64,000 bases of DNA, taken from assembly GCF_021869535.1 (NCBI RefSeq), contig NW_026262581.1:76971955-77035954 (forward strand), given 5' to 3'. The position numbers were made by a program, and so were the translations under genes. Origin of the DNA: Mytilus californianus (lineage: Eukaryota; Mollusca; Bivalvia; Mytilida; Mytilidae). Every line of letters begins with the position of its first letter. Position 1 is the first letter of the stretch. The notes beneath the pieces are model-generated. The model saw only the letters and a program-made list of their open reading frames with translations, did not search any database and was not told the DNA's origin. This document shows, piece after piece, positions 27,601 to 42,600 of the stretch.

Positions 27601-30600
27601 CGTCATTAAGTCATGCTTAATTACTGAAATCTTCACAATTTGAACATTTGAGTTACATTTTAGACGATTTCAATCTTAAATGGAAGTGGCCGCATTTGTA
27701 TTTATTCTTAATATTTAAATGCAAGTTGTATTTGATGATAATACATAACATATATAAAGGTTGAGAGTGAACACGGATGCGGCCACTTTTATTTTTGACA
27801 AAAACCATCTGAAAAGTGACATGTTATGGCATATTCGACAGATTTTTCATATTTAAGCTTGAATCTGAGCGTCTTTAATGATAAAATCAGTTCAAATCTG
27901 TCACATAAACTAATTGAATCGACTGAAGTAGACACTTAAGTGTTTAAAAAGTGACCAAAATCTTTCATCAGATGAACCTTAAATTTGAGGCCAAAATCGG
28001 CCCTTACCGGACCTACTCCTTTGTGATTTTCTCTGTTTTAAGAACAAAATGCATATTATTTTAACTTCTTTGTTATAAATGATTGAAAAAATACATATCT
28101 AAGAAATTTGTAAAGAAAAAATTGATATGGGATGTACATGTTTCTGGTAAAATCATTTCTTGTGCCCCTCACCCATTTTCTCAAAATTTTGGCTAAAAAG
28201 ACTGACTTGATTGGTAATAAAATTTGAAAAATTGATTACTCAAAAACTACTCATTGTAAATACGCAATTTTTTCACAGAGTTAAGTTTGATTATACCATT
28301 TTTTAAATTCATTGATATTTTCCATTTGTATCACATGTTTTGGAAATAATTCCAGAACGAGATTTCAATGAGACTGTAACGTCAGAAGAATACATCCTTA
28401 ATCAAATTCTAATTATTTTTACAAGAAATCTGTGAAGAAAACCCAATCGGCGTGCTTTTATCATTGTTTACAATCGAACATTTTCATTATTTATCATGTG
28501 AGTTTTTCCTGAAACCCATGTTTCATTTCGCTTGCTATCTTATAAAATTGTACGTGGAATCAGCATTAAAGATTCGTTTTAATGAAAACAATCAGAAGGA
28601 ATTTACAATAGTTTACCTATACTTGTCGGTAATCAGATATCTAAAGAAATGCTGAAAATTGTATGTTCCTTAGTGATGTAATCAGATATAAAATTTCGGT
28701 AAATCGTATTCCTCTGTACGGTGCTTACGAAAAATCCCTAGTAAACGTAAAACCGGAACGGCTTTCTGTGCAAATGCGAAAGTCATAAAACTTAAATTGT
28801 CGGGTTGGGTTCAATAATATATTGATTTGTCTGTCTATTGATTTCGTACTGTTGTTTAGGACCTATGTTCACATATAATTTTTTTTTAGAAGAGAAGTAA
28901 CAAAACAGAGACCACCTGTGTATAAAAAATAAACAAATTACAAAAAATATTCGATCACAAAGTGTGTGCATTTATGTACAAAATTTATTGAAATTTAGTT
29001 AAAATAAAATTACCCATCTGATTGATATTTTGTTCGGGGGGGGGGGGGGTCACTGTTATATGACACTATTTCGATCTCCAATATATGTCTATATTATTTT
29101 TTTTTTGGGAGGGGGGGGGGGGGGGTTCGTCCGTTATTGCTCAATTGTAAACCCCTTGTACGCTGTCCCTTTCTATTACAGTATGTGATGGCTCACTTGG
29201 AATGGAGGACGGAAGAATAGACGATTGTCAGATATTGTCATCGGTAGAAGATGATCCTGCCAGACCCTCTTTCCATGGCAGGGTAAATGGAACATCTGGT
29301 GAGTTCTGTGTTATGATAAATAATGGTATTCACATGATTCAAATTAAAAGTTTAGTTTAATTTGATTTTCTTTAGAAACTGTCTGGACAGAGAAAGATTG
29401 AAATCAGTCATTCTCCAATAATTGAGCATCTGTAATTTTTTTTCCTTAGCACGGTGGATGTGTGGTTAAGCAAGATTAACCACAGCTATGACGTCTGCCT
29501 ATTCATTTGCCGTGGTTTCTTTTTTCTAGAATCAAATTATGTTCAATTGTTTCCTTTGTAGGATTTATTTCTTTCAGTATCAATTGCCTTATTTACTGAT
29601 TTCTGTTCACAATGGAAATAGTTAAAAAAAACTAGAGCGAAGTCGTCGTTCTTGGCACACTGTAAATATAAAAATAGCTCGACAGAAATCGCCCAAACTT
29701 GGACAGATTCTTTTGCGCCTGCATACGGAGTATATATCTCCCAATAGATAGAATATTCCCGGGTTTGTGTTTCCTATCATGATTTCCTTGATAGAGGATT
29801 GCTGCTCACAAGGAAGCTACTAAGCCAAGAGTTCCAAATGGTGAAGTTGAAATCATCCCTTCATAAATTTTACGGACGCCATCACGAGTTGGTTGACCGT
29901 TATGGAATAACCGTTTCACAGATGATATCGGATATGTTCCTTATGTCGTAACTACAATACCCTTCCCTTTTCACGAATGTGACTTACCGAATTAGACTAT
30001 TTACCGGATTTGTAATAACATAAGCAACACGACGGGTGCCACATGTGGAGCAGGATCTGCTTACCCTTCCGGAGCACCTGAGATCACCCCCAGTTTTTGG
30101 TGGGGTTCGTGTTGCTTAGTCTTTAGTTTTCTATGTTGTGTCATCTGTACTATTATTTGTCTGTCTTTTTATTTTTGGCCATGGCGTTGTCAGTTTGTTT
30201 TCGATCTATGAGTTTGACTGTCCCTCTGGTATCTTTCGTCCCTCTTTTACAGAACATAAAGTTGTGCACAAGCTGTTTAAATTATCGATCTAAATTTGTT
30301 TTCGTATTTTCGAAGTAAAAAGAACCGAACTATTTCTGCTTATATAATTTGGAGACGACACACGTAATCACAAGCCTTCCTGAGAGTAATTACACTTTTG
30401 TTGCTTTTTTCACAGCATGGAGTCCATTTAAAAGAGGGAAACTGTTCGACAACTTACGATTTTTTCAAGTATACTTTGGAAATAAAACAAAAGTTACAAA
30501 ACTACTTGTGCAACATAAAAGTGGGTTCACACACTACCCTACTAAACTGACACTGACCTACAGTGATGATGGATACGCCTGGCAAAATGGAGAAATTGTG

Positions 30601-33600
30601 AGTATTAAATTAGGCCATCTTTGTCTGAGAATAGAAAAACATTAGAGTTTCGAATAATCCTCTTGTTATGGACGGTAAATTTAGAGAGAATGACCGTATT
30701 AATAATAATTCATGTCAACACATGAGTGCTGAATTTAGGCCTAGGGATACGTGTTTACCCGTACGCGTGGCATCAGAAAAGTGAAATATAAAAATACTTG
30801 TAGAGAGAATTGTTTTGCTTTTGTGAATAAAAAAATTTATTAAATAAGCTATATAGCGATTAAAAGTAAGCTAAATCCATATATTTGTATCCGTGAAAAA
30901 ATGTGTTTCTTACAAACGATAAGATATATTAAAATTCAAGAAAGCCAACTCGTTTTGGTTTATTTATAAGTTACATTCATTTTTCTTTGACTCTAATAGT
31001 ATATATTAAATTATTGTATCTGTATATAGTGATTTCTTTGTCAGGTGTCTATTGTCGTGCCATTTAGTGAGACAATAGTTTATCCAACACGTTTGGTAGA
31101 CGCTCGATATATACGAATATACATAACTGAGGACAATTCAAATGGAGTCCCACCTGATTTAGCTGTTAAATTTGGTTTGTTTGGTTGTCACATAACTGCC
31201 GACGCTCCCACAGGTTTGTAAATTTATATTTACATATAATCCATTTCTTGTCAGAATGAAATTGATGTTTTTTCACAATTGAGATGATCGGATAAATACA
31301 TACTGAGTGAGAAATAGTAACTTTGCCGTCAGTAACGAGAAGATTCGTCAAACCTGTAAGCCATAATTTATTCTAGCCTCAATGTCGTCCGTATTTCCCC
31401 GAGACAAGCTAACTTTTGACGGTTTCGTTGGTAAGAATGCTCACAATAATTATTTTATTGGCTTTCTTAACTATTTTCCTCGAATGTAAGTAACGAAGGA
31501 AAGTCCAGAAGCATGTATCATCTGTTCACAAATCGGTAACAGAATTTTTAATCACCAATGTACATCAAAATAAAAAAAAAACGCCGCAAAGATACCAGGC
31601 GTATAATTTAGTACGCCAGACGCGTGTTTCGTCTACAAAAGACCCGTCAGTCAAGCCAAATAAAAGACGAAGTTGAAGAGCATTAAATGCAAAACATGCC
31701 GAAAGGTTTTGCTAAATACAGCTAAAGTAGTCTATTCCTGGAATAGAAAATCCTTATTATTTCGAAAATTTTTTAATAAACTGTTAATTTTTAAAATGAC
31801 AATATCAAGGATAATTCATAGCAAATGCGACTTGTTAGCGGAAATACATTTCCTATGACAAAACGAAAACAGGAATATCTGAAATATAAATAAAGAGTGT
31901 ATATAATTCGGATTTTGATTTCCTTTACATTTTCCATAAATGACAGGATGTCGAACTTTTGTCATCATATGGTGATATTATGCAAGCATAGTTCTTTATT
32001 TGTCTGGCTACTTTCCCCTATAGTTTTCACGCTAGAACTTTTATATTAAACATGGTGTTAATGCTTATGTTTAGAGTGTGCGTGTTGTCAGAATTTGTAA
32101 TCTCTTAAAATCTCCACTAATGACAGATCATTTATCATTGTCATGCTTAGTTGGAATTATGCATGCGGGATTCATGAAAGGTCTAGGTAACCCTTATAAC
32201 AGATTTTTGCATCTAAAACTGTATATCACGTTAATTGCTTGTACATATACTAAGTGTGTGCATATTGTTAGAATTTTGACGATCTTTGAATGTTCCATTA
32301 ATGACAGAATGTTGTACTCAGTCATTGCATGCCCCGTGATAAAAAGGCCAGTATGTTTACCACATTTCAATGAGTGCTTAAATCTTATATATCCCAGTGA
32401 AGCTAGATTAATGACACTACCGTAAGTTTCACAGATGGACGAGTTTAAACTAGAATCTATGACAAACGTGATTATTTCAACTTTCCAATTGTCAACTTCC
32501 TGTTTCTCAGCAGTAACATACCCCTGCTCCATCGTATTGCGTTTACATATCTCAGTTAATACGTTACGCTCGTGCAGGTTCATACTATATGGACTTCATT
32601 AACAGGAGATTGCTCCTTTCACTAAAGACTACTGCAACAGAGGTATGAGGAAAATTGACTGAAATCGACACTACACAAGTTTTAGGTTACCATCTCAAAT
32701 GGGATGGCCTATACGATGTGTCTGTGTCTCTACTCACTAGCGACATGTTTCGCGTTCTTAGATCTTTAGATATCAGTATATAGTCGTCTGATCCGTAATT
32801 TTACCGATTGTGTCCCTTTTAACTGAGTGTAAATTCGCATGGCTGTCGATGAATGCAAAGCAGGAGACGCTTGCCTGTCGACGCACCCGATCTCGCTCCT
32901 TTTGTAGTTCATCCAATTTCCTCAGTTTCTGTTTGCTTCACTGAATTGTCTCTTCCTAATCGTTTTACGAGATGTGAACATCGGTAAAATACTGTTGCCT
33001 TAATTTGCCTTACATACACCTAGAACAAGTATCTCTGAATATTGTTCTTATAATATACGTTAGTATTATTAACATTCACATTTATTACCACCTGTTAACT
33101 TTGCAAAATTTGACTTCATATATGCATTTTGAAAGGAGCAACAACAAAGAATTGTCATACATTATGTAAAAAATAAAAACTATGTCGAGGGCATCAAATG
33201 GGTTTTACAGACACAACCTTTTCAACCTGCACTACAATATGAGTTTTGCTACTAATTGATATCAAATGATAGGAATCAACAGGGTGGACTCGTACCCTTT
33301 GCATTTTGAAGTGGGTGGTATAAAGTGATGGGGACTTTGGTCGTTCGTCCTTCTGTTCCACTATTGTTTTCAAAAATTCTACTAAACAACTTCACAGAAT
33401 GATGTGAAATATTCACACTATTTTACTGACGTACTTCCTATTTCATTTCATCGTCTGCATGATTGTTGGGGTTAACGTTGGCATTACATGGACTTTGTCA
33501 TTGTCATATTCACACATTTCAGGTCATAGTTGTGTCCTCTTTTTCTTCCAAACTCCTTATTAGAATTCAATGACACTTTTCTCGATATTCCAGAGCTTAC

Positions 33601-36600
33601 GTTTCCTATTATGATTTCTATGTTAGAATGGTGTTGAATTCTCAGAAGCTTTTGAAGCAAGATTTCCTCGAGGTAAATTTGAAGTAATTCCTCTGAAATT
33701 TTAACAGATGCCACCTTGACGGATATGGAACATCTGTGTCACAAACGACCACGCTTATGTTCCATTTGTCGTAGCTACCATCCCGTCCTATATTCGTCGA
33801 TTATGAGGAATGTGTCATATTACTGAACTTTTATTTGTCATGAGCATTACGACTAGTGCTACTAGTGCAGCAGGATATGATAACCAATCCGGAGTGCATG
33901 GAATCACACCTTTTGTTGATATGTGTTGCTTAGCTTTTATTTCTCTATGCAGTGTTTTGTTATCTGTTTTTTACGGGGATGACGGGGAGAGGTATTGTTT
34001 TTAAAGTCTCCAAAACAAAGTTTGGAACTTATTGGTTTTACTCAGTTCTTATCATTATTAGTATTATTATTATTATTCCTTCTTCTTGTTCTTCTTCTGT
34101 CGCTCCGAATTTGAAGTTGTCCGCAGAAGTTCTCCAAAACCGCTGATCAGATTTACTTAGGGTTTCATAATATGCTAAAGTAAAATTATAGTGGTGCTAT
34201 CAGTGACCCTGACCTTTGACCTTGAACATGTTTTCAATTTATGCGGACTTTGTTTGGAAGACTTCGTAACAGCATCCTATTGCAATCATTTCTTGTTTTC
34301 TTTGTAATTTCATAATCCACTTGGTTTCTTCTGCCTTTTTGTCCCCCGCGAATCGCGTTGCGGGGGACATGGAAATACCGGGCGTCCGTCCGTCCGTGTG
34401 TCCGACCGTGTGTCCGTCCGTCCGTGCGGTCTTGTTAGCGCTCTCACAGGTACAATTCTTGCCAGATTTTTGTAAAACTTATACTATAGGTTATTATCAG
34501 CAATATCTCGGACAAGTTCTTTAATGGTGGCCGATCGACTTTTTTTTAAAGAGTTATGCCCCTTGGAAATATTAAATTTATGCAAAATGGCTTCGTTATC
34601 GCTCTCACGGGTACAATTCTTGCCAGATTTTTATAAAACTTATACTATAGGTTAATATCAGCAAAATCTCGGAAAATTTTATAATGGTGGCCGATCGACT
34701 TTTTTTTAAAGAGTTATGCCCCTTGGAAATATTATATTTATGGAAAATAGCCTCGTTATCGCTGTCCCGGGTACAATTCTTGCCAGATTTTTATAAAACT
34801 TATACTATAGGTTAATATTAGCAATATCTCGCACAAGTTTTGAAATGGTGGCCGATCGACTTTTTTTTAAAGAGTTATGCCCCTTGAAAATATAGATTTT
34901 TAGGAAAATGGCCTCGTTATCGCTCTCACGGGTACAATTCTTTCTAGATTTTTATAAAACTTATACGATAGGTTAATATCAGCAAAATCTCGAACAAGAT
35001 CTATAATGGTGGACGATCGACTTTTTTTTTTAAAGAGTTATGCCCTTGGAAATATAAAATATGTGCAACGCGGGGAACATTGGAACTCTGTTATTTTATT
35101 TCTCTTTAAGTCACCACCATACAAAGCTATTATGCATCTATGTTTTTGTTCAGTAGTATTTTTGGGATTTCGCTTAGGAAATCGTGGACTTTCTTTTCTT
35201 TATTTTTGGGTTTGCGATTTTGTGTCCGCATCTTTTCCTTAACCCATCATTAGAATTTATTGAAGTTTTCTCGGAATCTTAACGCTGAAATGACATTGTG
35301 CACCTCTTTATTTATTAATTGACTAATGTCGGATGGCGTATAATTTTGTGAGCTTTACCCGGAGTACCGGTTGTTTAACTTATATAGAACACAAAGGTTG
35401 AAAGAATGAATTTATATTTTATTTCATAAAACCACTGTTTTGTGAAATTTGAATCTGTTTTTGCAATTTTTCTTTTGATAATAAAAGTTATAATTATAAT
35501 AAACCTCAACCATGACGCATCTAATGTTCAGTTCATACAGTACCATTGATATTTGTTTTTTCGAGTAGTGCTGTTTATTTCTATCCAAATCAATATTGAT
35601 CTATTCTTCAATTATATTTCTGGAAATTAATGAGAAATACTGTATAATAATAATTGATGCTTTTTTGGATTTGTTGGCTACATTTATGAATTTTAATAGG
35701 TCTGAAATACGTCACTATCGGTTCAGTGGGATACTAAATGAATGAAATTAATATTCTAAAGTCATTTATATTTATCATTAAATCTATTTTTTGAAACAAA
35801 TAATGTGTTTTATTTTAACATTTGAGTAAAATATTACTTTTTATTTTATATCTGTATTCAAACGGAAATTGATAAAATTGTTTATGTCTAATGGTAAATA
35901 ACCACAGATGAAATATCAAACCAAATTAATGCTTTTAAATAAGAACATATATTCCATGTTATTTAAGTTTTGAAATAATATGCTTTCTGCATTAACAAAA
36001 GAAACGATAATATCTATCGATCCGGCATTGAAATTTCGTGTAAACAAATGATGATTATAGCAATAAAGACGTAAATTATAATATGTTAGTTGCAGTGAAT
36101 GTATACAAGTTTTAGTTGTTAGCTCATGATTTGCAATTGACTGTTTTGTTTACAAATATTGAATATTATTTGTCAAATGAATTTTGAAAGCTGTGAACCT
36201 CCATGTTGAATTCCTCGGTCCATATTGTTTCACTCTAAGCTGTCTACTGATGCTAACATTAATGTATCTATAAATATAAACCCTTTAAGCATGTAACTAC
36301 AATACAGTCAAGCTACTTTTCACCTTTCATCGTGTCGCTTGACACCAAAACTGTAGCGACACAAAGGGATTGTTTAATGTCGGCCCGGTCACGCTTAGTT
36401 AATTCGCATCTGAAAATGGATAATCATAATTCGAACAAGATTGATGAAGGATATATATAATATTTTAACTTCTAACGGATATGAAGTTGTGCACCTGCCA
36501 TTTTAATTGTTAAACTGGATGATTTTTGGGTCTTCCGATACAAATACAAGGACTTTGACATTTTTGTCTATATCATTTTGAGATGGCAAAAATCAAGCAT

Positions 36601-39600
36601 TGTTTTATGTTATACCACTATTCCTACATTGAAACACTCATTAAAAGGTTTAACTCCACTAAATCATGGGTTGTTTGGAAGCAAGAAGTCAATTGTTACA
36701 GTTATTTTTCAGTTTATGTACTAGTAATTTTCTCCGATTGAATTGTCGCGATCTTATGTCTTCCTTTAAATGTTCAAATTCCCATTTTGATTACCAGATA
36801 TGTTTTTATTTCATACCTTATTGGGCGAATGTCCGTTCATTAATTTGGATATTATTATAAATCTATAAATTTAACTTATTCGTTTTTCTTTAGTTATATT
36901 TAAATGCCAATGTTTATATACGAGTATTACTATTACATAGCACTTTACTAAAAGCGTCTCTGGGACATTAATTTATATTTAAGGATTCCATCTGAGAATA
37001 AATGCGTTAAAAGAAGGATACATATAAAATTCAGGGTAGGTGGTAACTTTAGTAATCACTATGTCTGTCCAACAGTCAGCACCTTTATGTCATACCCTAA
37101 GTCATGATTGCCTAACTGATTTCCATGATTGTCATGCTCATTGTTTATACCTACAAAAGAAATAGAATTTTCAATTTTGGTATCGTTTACTTAGTCAGAG
37201 TTACTGATAACAAACGTTGAAAATAGTCTTTAAAACGTTTCATGGAAAGCTACATTGTAAGTTTCTGCTTTACTAGTATTTCACAAATAGTCAATATGAA
37301 ATTGTGATTTGCATTCTTTCAGATATATGTTCTGTGGCTCCAAAACGAAGCCATCCTACAGGTAAATATTATGAAGACAACATATCTTTTTTTATACTTT
37401 TATTGGTTATAAATATGTTACTTTATATATACAGTTTGTACAAGAAAATATAACTAAAACAGAAGCTGTATGTACGCCTGAGAGTTGTAGATTCCATGAA
37501 CTATACACTAAGTAGTTGCAAAAACACGCATTACATATGTTTCAGATGACTATGGATATGTTTCAATTGTCGTAACCATAATGCCGTCCTCTTTTCCTCG
37601 ATTGTGACACCACGGAATGAGAACTATCACCGTCTTTGAACTTCATGAATTAATTCATGGTGTCAAAATTTACGAAAATTGATACCCCTAAAGCGTTATT
37701 GCTTTGTTTCCACTAGTATCAATTATTTGTTACTTTGCATCACACAAAAATATGCAAAAGGAGCTATTGATAAAATGTTAGTTTTATAATTTCAAACAGA
37801 AATGACATAAATAATTTTGTCTTATGATTAGATTTTTTTTTTTATTGCAGTAAGATGAGAAAAATTAATGAAAGCATCTCATTTCATTAATCAGTGAATA
37901 AACATCACAAAAACCCTAATAAGTGATATGATTATGTATGATATTTATTCAATGACCGAGTTAAAAATTACTTGTATTTCTGTGCATACGTATATTGTTT
38001 TAACAGTACCATCAGTAAAGTATTTTCCATATTGCAGATTTTTATGAAAGAAGCTTTGGTGTAGGAAATGGCAAAGTCATTGTATGTGATGTTAATCCGA
38101 AAGTGTAAGTACCCAAATATTCCCTCGTTATCATTATGAAAGTGAGATAAAATGCAATAAGCAGAATTTCTTCTTCTAAACGTTGAAGATTAATTGATTA
38201 TTTTAGTTATTTCAATAAGAGAAAAAAAAGGGTATATGTACCCAATACAGCATCTCAACGAAACATTTTCTCAAAAGTAATTGTCAATTGTATGTCGCAT
38301 GATAGTTCTAAAAAATGTAGATTTTTGTTCTATAAACACTCTCTTTTTTAATAGTGGGAGATGCATGAGGTGATTGCTTTCATGGTATTTAACCACATAT
38401 TTGCAGAGATTGTTCATAAATATATTATTTTATAATCCTTTGATAGCAGTTAGATCTTATTGTTTTTTTGGATTTTTATTGAATCTTTTGGTTGTTATAC
38501 CTTATCGGACCAACCGAGTCTCCAACTCTTGAGCTTTTCTTTCAGTCGTTCAACGAATAATCTACCCGGAGGAGCTTTTTGTTAAGTGATGCACTTCTGT
38601 AGGAATACGACATAATGCGAACATAATCACAGTGAGCAATAGAGTAGTTGGTGAGAATTTTGTAGAAGAGAGGCGAAAGATACCAAAGGGAATTTCAAAC
38701 TCATTAGCCGAAAATAAACTGACAACGCCATGGCAAAAAATGAAAAAGACAAACAACAGTATACAAAAACAAAACATAGAAAACAAAAGACAGAGCAATA
38801 CGAACCCCACCAAAAACCGGGGGTGATCTCATGTGTTTACCGGAAGGCACCCGTCGTGTTCATTCGATAAACCAACAGATTACAGAGTTGTAGAAATGAA
38901 CATTAAAACTATAACTCCTAAATTTCAGGAAGGATTCTCTGTCAATGTGCCATTCCTCTACAACGGGATCAGAATGGACACGTAAGTTTATACCTCGACG
39001 AATAAAAAATTATAAGAAATTAAGGTGTTTTTTCGATTTAATGGTTTCAACCTTTATATCTGTTAGCTTCAATAAATTTGACTCATGAAGTCTCAATTCT
39101 TAAATCATATTATATTGCAAAACAAACATTGTAGCGACATAAACATGCAGTTTCAATAGTTCTCATGTCAGTAAGGCTTTGTGCTGATTAAGGGATGAAA
39201 AATGTATGTCTAAATATTGTATCTATTGCTGTTGAAGCTCTAGTATTTAGAATATAAGACGGAAGATGAACAACAACTTATTGAGATACCGTTGACTTTC
39301 ATTCAAAATTGTTTGATACATTTGTAACTTTAATCAAGAACTACTGGTATAGCTTTTATATAAAAAAATCATTCCGGTATATAATCTTTTTCCTCCAGCC
39401 AGTAGCTTGTTCCAATTTTGCAAGAGAGAATAGTGATGTAGTACAGTAATTTTGATAAATGATTATTCGATACCTCAAAATGTTTACAAAATCTTTGTTT
39501 CAAAAAGAGAGGCGGAAGATACCAAACGTATATTAAAACACATAAGTCGAAGACATTGCAAAAAAAACCAAAAGACAAACAACAGTCTACAAAACACAAA

Positions 39601-42600
39601 TTAGAAAATCGGGGGTAATCCTAGGTTATCCGGAAGAGTGAGAAGATCCTGATCTCCTTGTTACACCCGTCATGTTGTTTATGTAAGTGCACATTTTGGG
39701 AAAAAAATCTAATTCGGTGATGTCACATACATAAATAAGGGCGGAAATAGGAAGGATTGCTAACACATACACAAATAAGGGCGAAAATAGGAAGGGATTG
39801 CTAACACATACACAAATAAGGGCGGAAACAATCGAAAAAAATAGGAAGGGAATGCTTACACATACACAAATAAGGGCGGAAACAATCGAAGAAAATAGGA
39901 AGGGATTGCTAACACATACACAAATAAGGGCGGAAACAATCGAAGAAAATAGGAAGGGATTGCTAACACATACACAAATAAGGGCGGAAACAATCGAAGA
40001 AAATAGGAAGGACTGCTAACACATACACAAATAAGGGCGGAAATAGGAAAGGATTGCTAACAAATACACAAATAAGGACGGGAAATAGCAGGAATTTCTA
40101 ACACATACACAAATAAGGGCGGAAACAATCGAAGAATATAGGAAGGGATTGCTAACACATACACAAATAATGGTGGAAACAATCGAAGAAAATTAGGAAA
40201 GGATTGCTAACACATACACAAATAAGGGTGGAAACAATCGAAGAAAATAGGAAGGGATTGCTAACACATACACAAATAAGGGCGGACACAATCGAAGATA
40301 ATAGGACGGGATTTTTAACACATACACAAATAAGGGCGGAAATAGGAAGGGATTGCTAACACATATACAACTATATACACAAATAAGGGTGGAAACAATC
40401 GAAGAAAATAGGAAGGGATTGCTAATACATACACAAATAAGGGCGGAAACAATCGAAAAAACATACAACTTCAAACGAAGTGAGACAGATGAGTTGACAT
40501 GTCCTGCAATTACCTGTCGTGTTACTCAACGTCATATTTATTATCCAGCAGTAATCCAATTTTTGTTAAAGTTATAGCCGTAATGATATCGGTTTGGTGA
40601 TACTAAATATATGAAATGTTTTTCATATTGTAAATATATTTTGGTAAACACTTGAATGCTTAACCAATTCATAAATGCGTTCATAATATTTGTAATGAGG
40701 AAAGCGCTTCGAGCGGGTTTATTCACATTTAACCGAAAAAGGACTAATGAGTAATATTTCTAAATAAACGGTGTATCTACGAATTAACAGTTTGATCAAT
40801 TGTGCATATTATTTCAGGATTAAGCAGCATACTTGCAAGTGTAATTGGATATGATTCGGAAGACAATAAATGGTTTGGTTATGGTATTGATAAATCAACA
40901 ACTCTAATGAGTGTTGATGGTGGTCAAACATGGCAATCTGCATCACGTGAAACATATTTAACCTCTAGAGACAAAACATCATTCCAGTTTACTAAACGTG
41001 TGCCATGGCTAACTACAAATTTAGATAATCCGTCAGCACCTCATTCCGATTATCAAATTTCTGGTTGGGGAGGTGAGTATAGTAATTTGATACCCTAGGG
41101 GTGCTACCTTAATTTAATCTGAACTACTAGAATACATGGAGTATAACTTTAATAAGATTAACTCTTATGAAAACAAAAATGAAATATGAAAGTGACATCA
41201 CCGAACATCAGCATGCAATTAAACATAACTGTTGTTTTGAATGCCTCGAAGAACCAATAAGTTGTAATGTGTCAAACAAAACGGTTAAATCAAGAAAATC
41301 TTCAATCAAAAACAAAATCTACGGTTCAAGTAGTTGATCATAAACTCGTATTCCAGAAAAGTGTTCAAAACACGATTTTTTTTTTACTTGCTTTTAACTA
41401 GCTTTTAGTAACTGCTAGTACTCTCAGATCTATACTTTGTGTCATTTTTTTTGCCAAGTCCGGTCTGTGTTTGTGTTAGATGTTTTTTTCTGCTTTGTAT
41501 CGATCTAATGAGTTAAGCTATTTTCAACTGATATTTACATTATGTTATTATGTTGTGCTTTAACACTACTGTCCCAGTTTAGTGGAGGGTTGTGCGCCCA
41601 CAAACATGATTAACCCCGCCACATTCTTTATGTGTCTGACCCAAAATAGGAGCCAGCAGTTCAGTGATTGTCATTGGTTCATGTCTGTCATATTTGTTTT
41701 TCGTAAATTGTTTTGTTATAAATCAGGTTGTTAATTTTTTCAATTGAATTGCTTCATATTTGTCATGTCGGGGTCTATTATAGCTTACTATACGGTATGT
41801 GTTGTTCTCATTGTTGAAGGCCGTACGGTTGCCTATAATTGCTTAATTACATCCACTTCATTTGAACTTTGGTGAATGGCTGTCTCATTGGCAATCATAC
41901 CAAATCTTATTTTTATAATGTGTGTGTATGCTAAATAAACTCTCGCATAGATACCAGGATTAAAATGTTGTACACCAGACGCGCGTTTCGGCTACAAAGG
42001 CTCATCAGTAACGTTCGAATAAAAAACATGTTAAAAAGGCCTAATAAAGTACGAAGTTACTTTGATGTATTTTTGTATGATAAGAGTATACCCGATGATA
42101 ATGCAAAATGGAGGGATAAATGATAGCGTATCAGTATATGTTTTATTTAATACTGACATGCATATTCTAGAACATAAGCGAAACCTTCATGAATTCCATT
42201 ATAGTTTTGGTTGAGCATCTTAGATTATAAACTATATGTAATGTATTGCGTTTCAAATGACTCAAGCATAGCAAACATTAGAATGTTTTAGCTGTTTTGT
42301 GTAGGTATTTCCTTTGAATCTCAACAACTTTTTATAAATTTGGATTTTCAAACTTTGGTGTTAAGCGATACGACACCATCATTGTTTTATTTAACTGAAA
42401 CACGTGTCCATTTATATTGCTTCTGACTATTGGTCTCTATCGAAGATGTTTCCGATTACTCCAAAAGGACTTGTCATGCCAATTTAAACCAGTAACATAC
42501 GATTGAACAACAGTTAGAAGTAAATAATGTGTTCTAGTTCTAAAAAATGTTTTTCCTTTGGAATGAAATGATTGCTGTACAATTTTCTTACTGAATAATC

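Noticed and set aside
32194-32583. 129-codon open frame on the minus strand
   Set aside because: It lacks recognisable motifs and overlaps weak internal repeats and a 115-codon frame on the other strand. Judged to be chance or decayed repeat.
39798-40019. Open frame with 18-residue repeats, and a 93-codon frame on the other strand
   Set aside because: Both are by-products of the 54-bp tandem repeat, whose period is a multiple of three. They lie in an intron with no start or splice context.
40818-41072. Complete sialidase or VPS10 beta-propeller
   Set aside because: Only one Asp-box is visible in about 200 residues; a propeller would need several.
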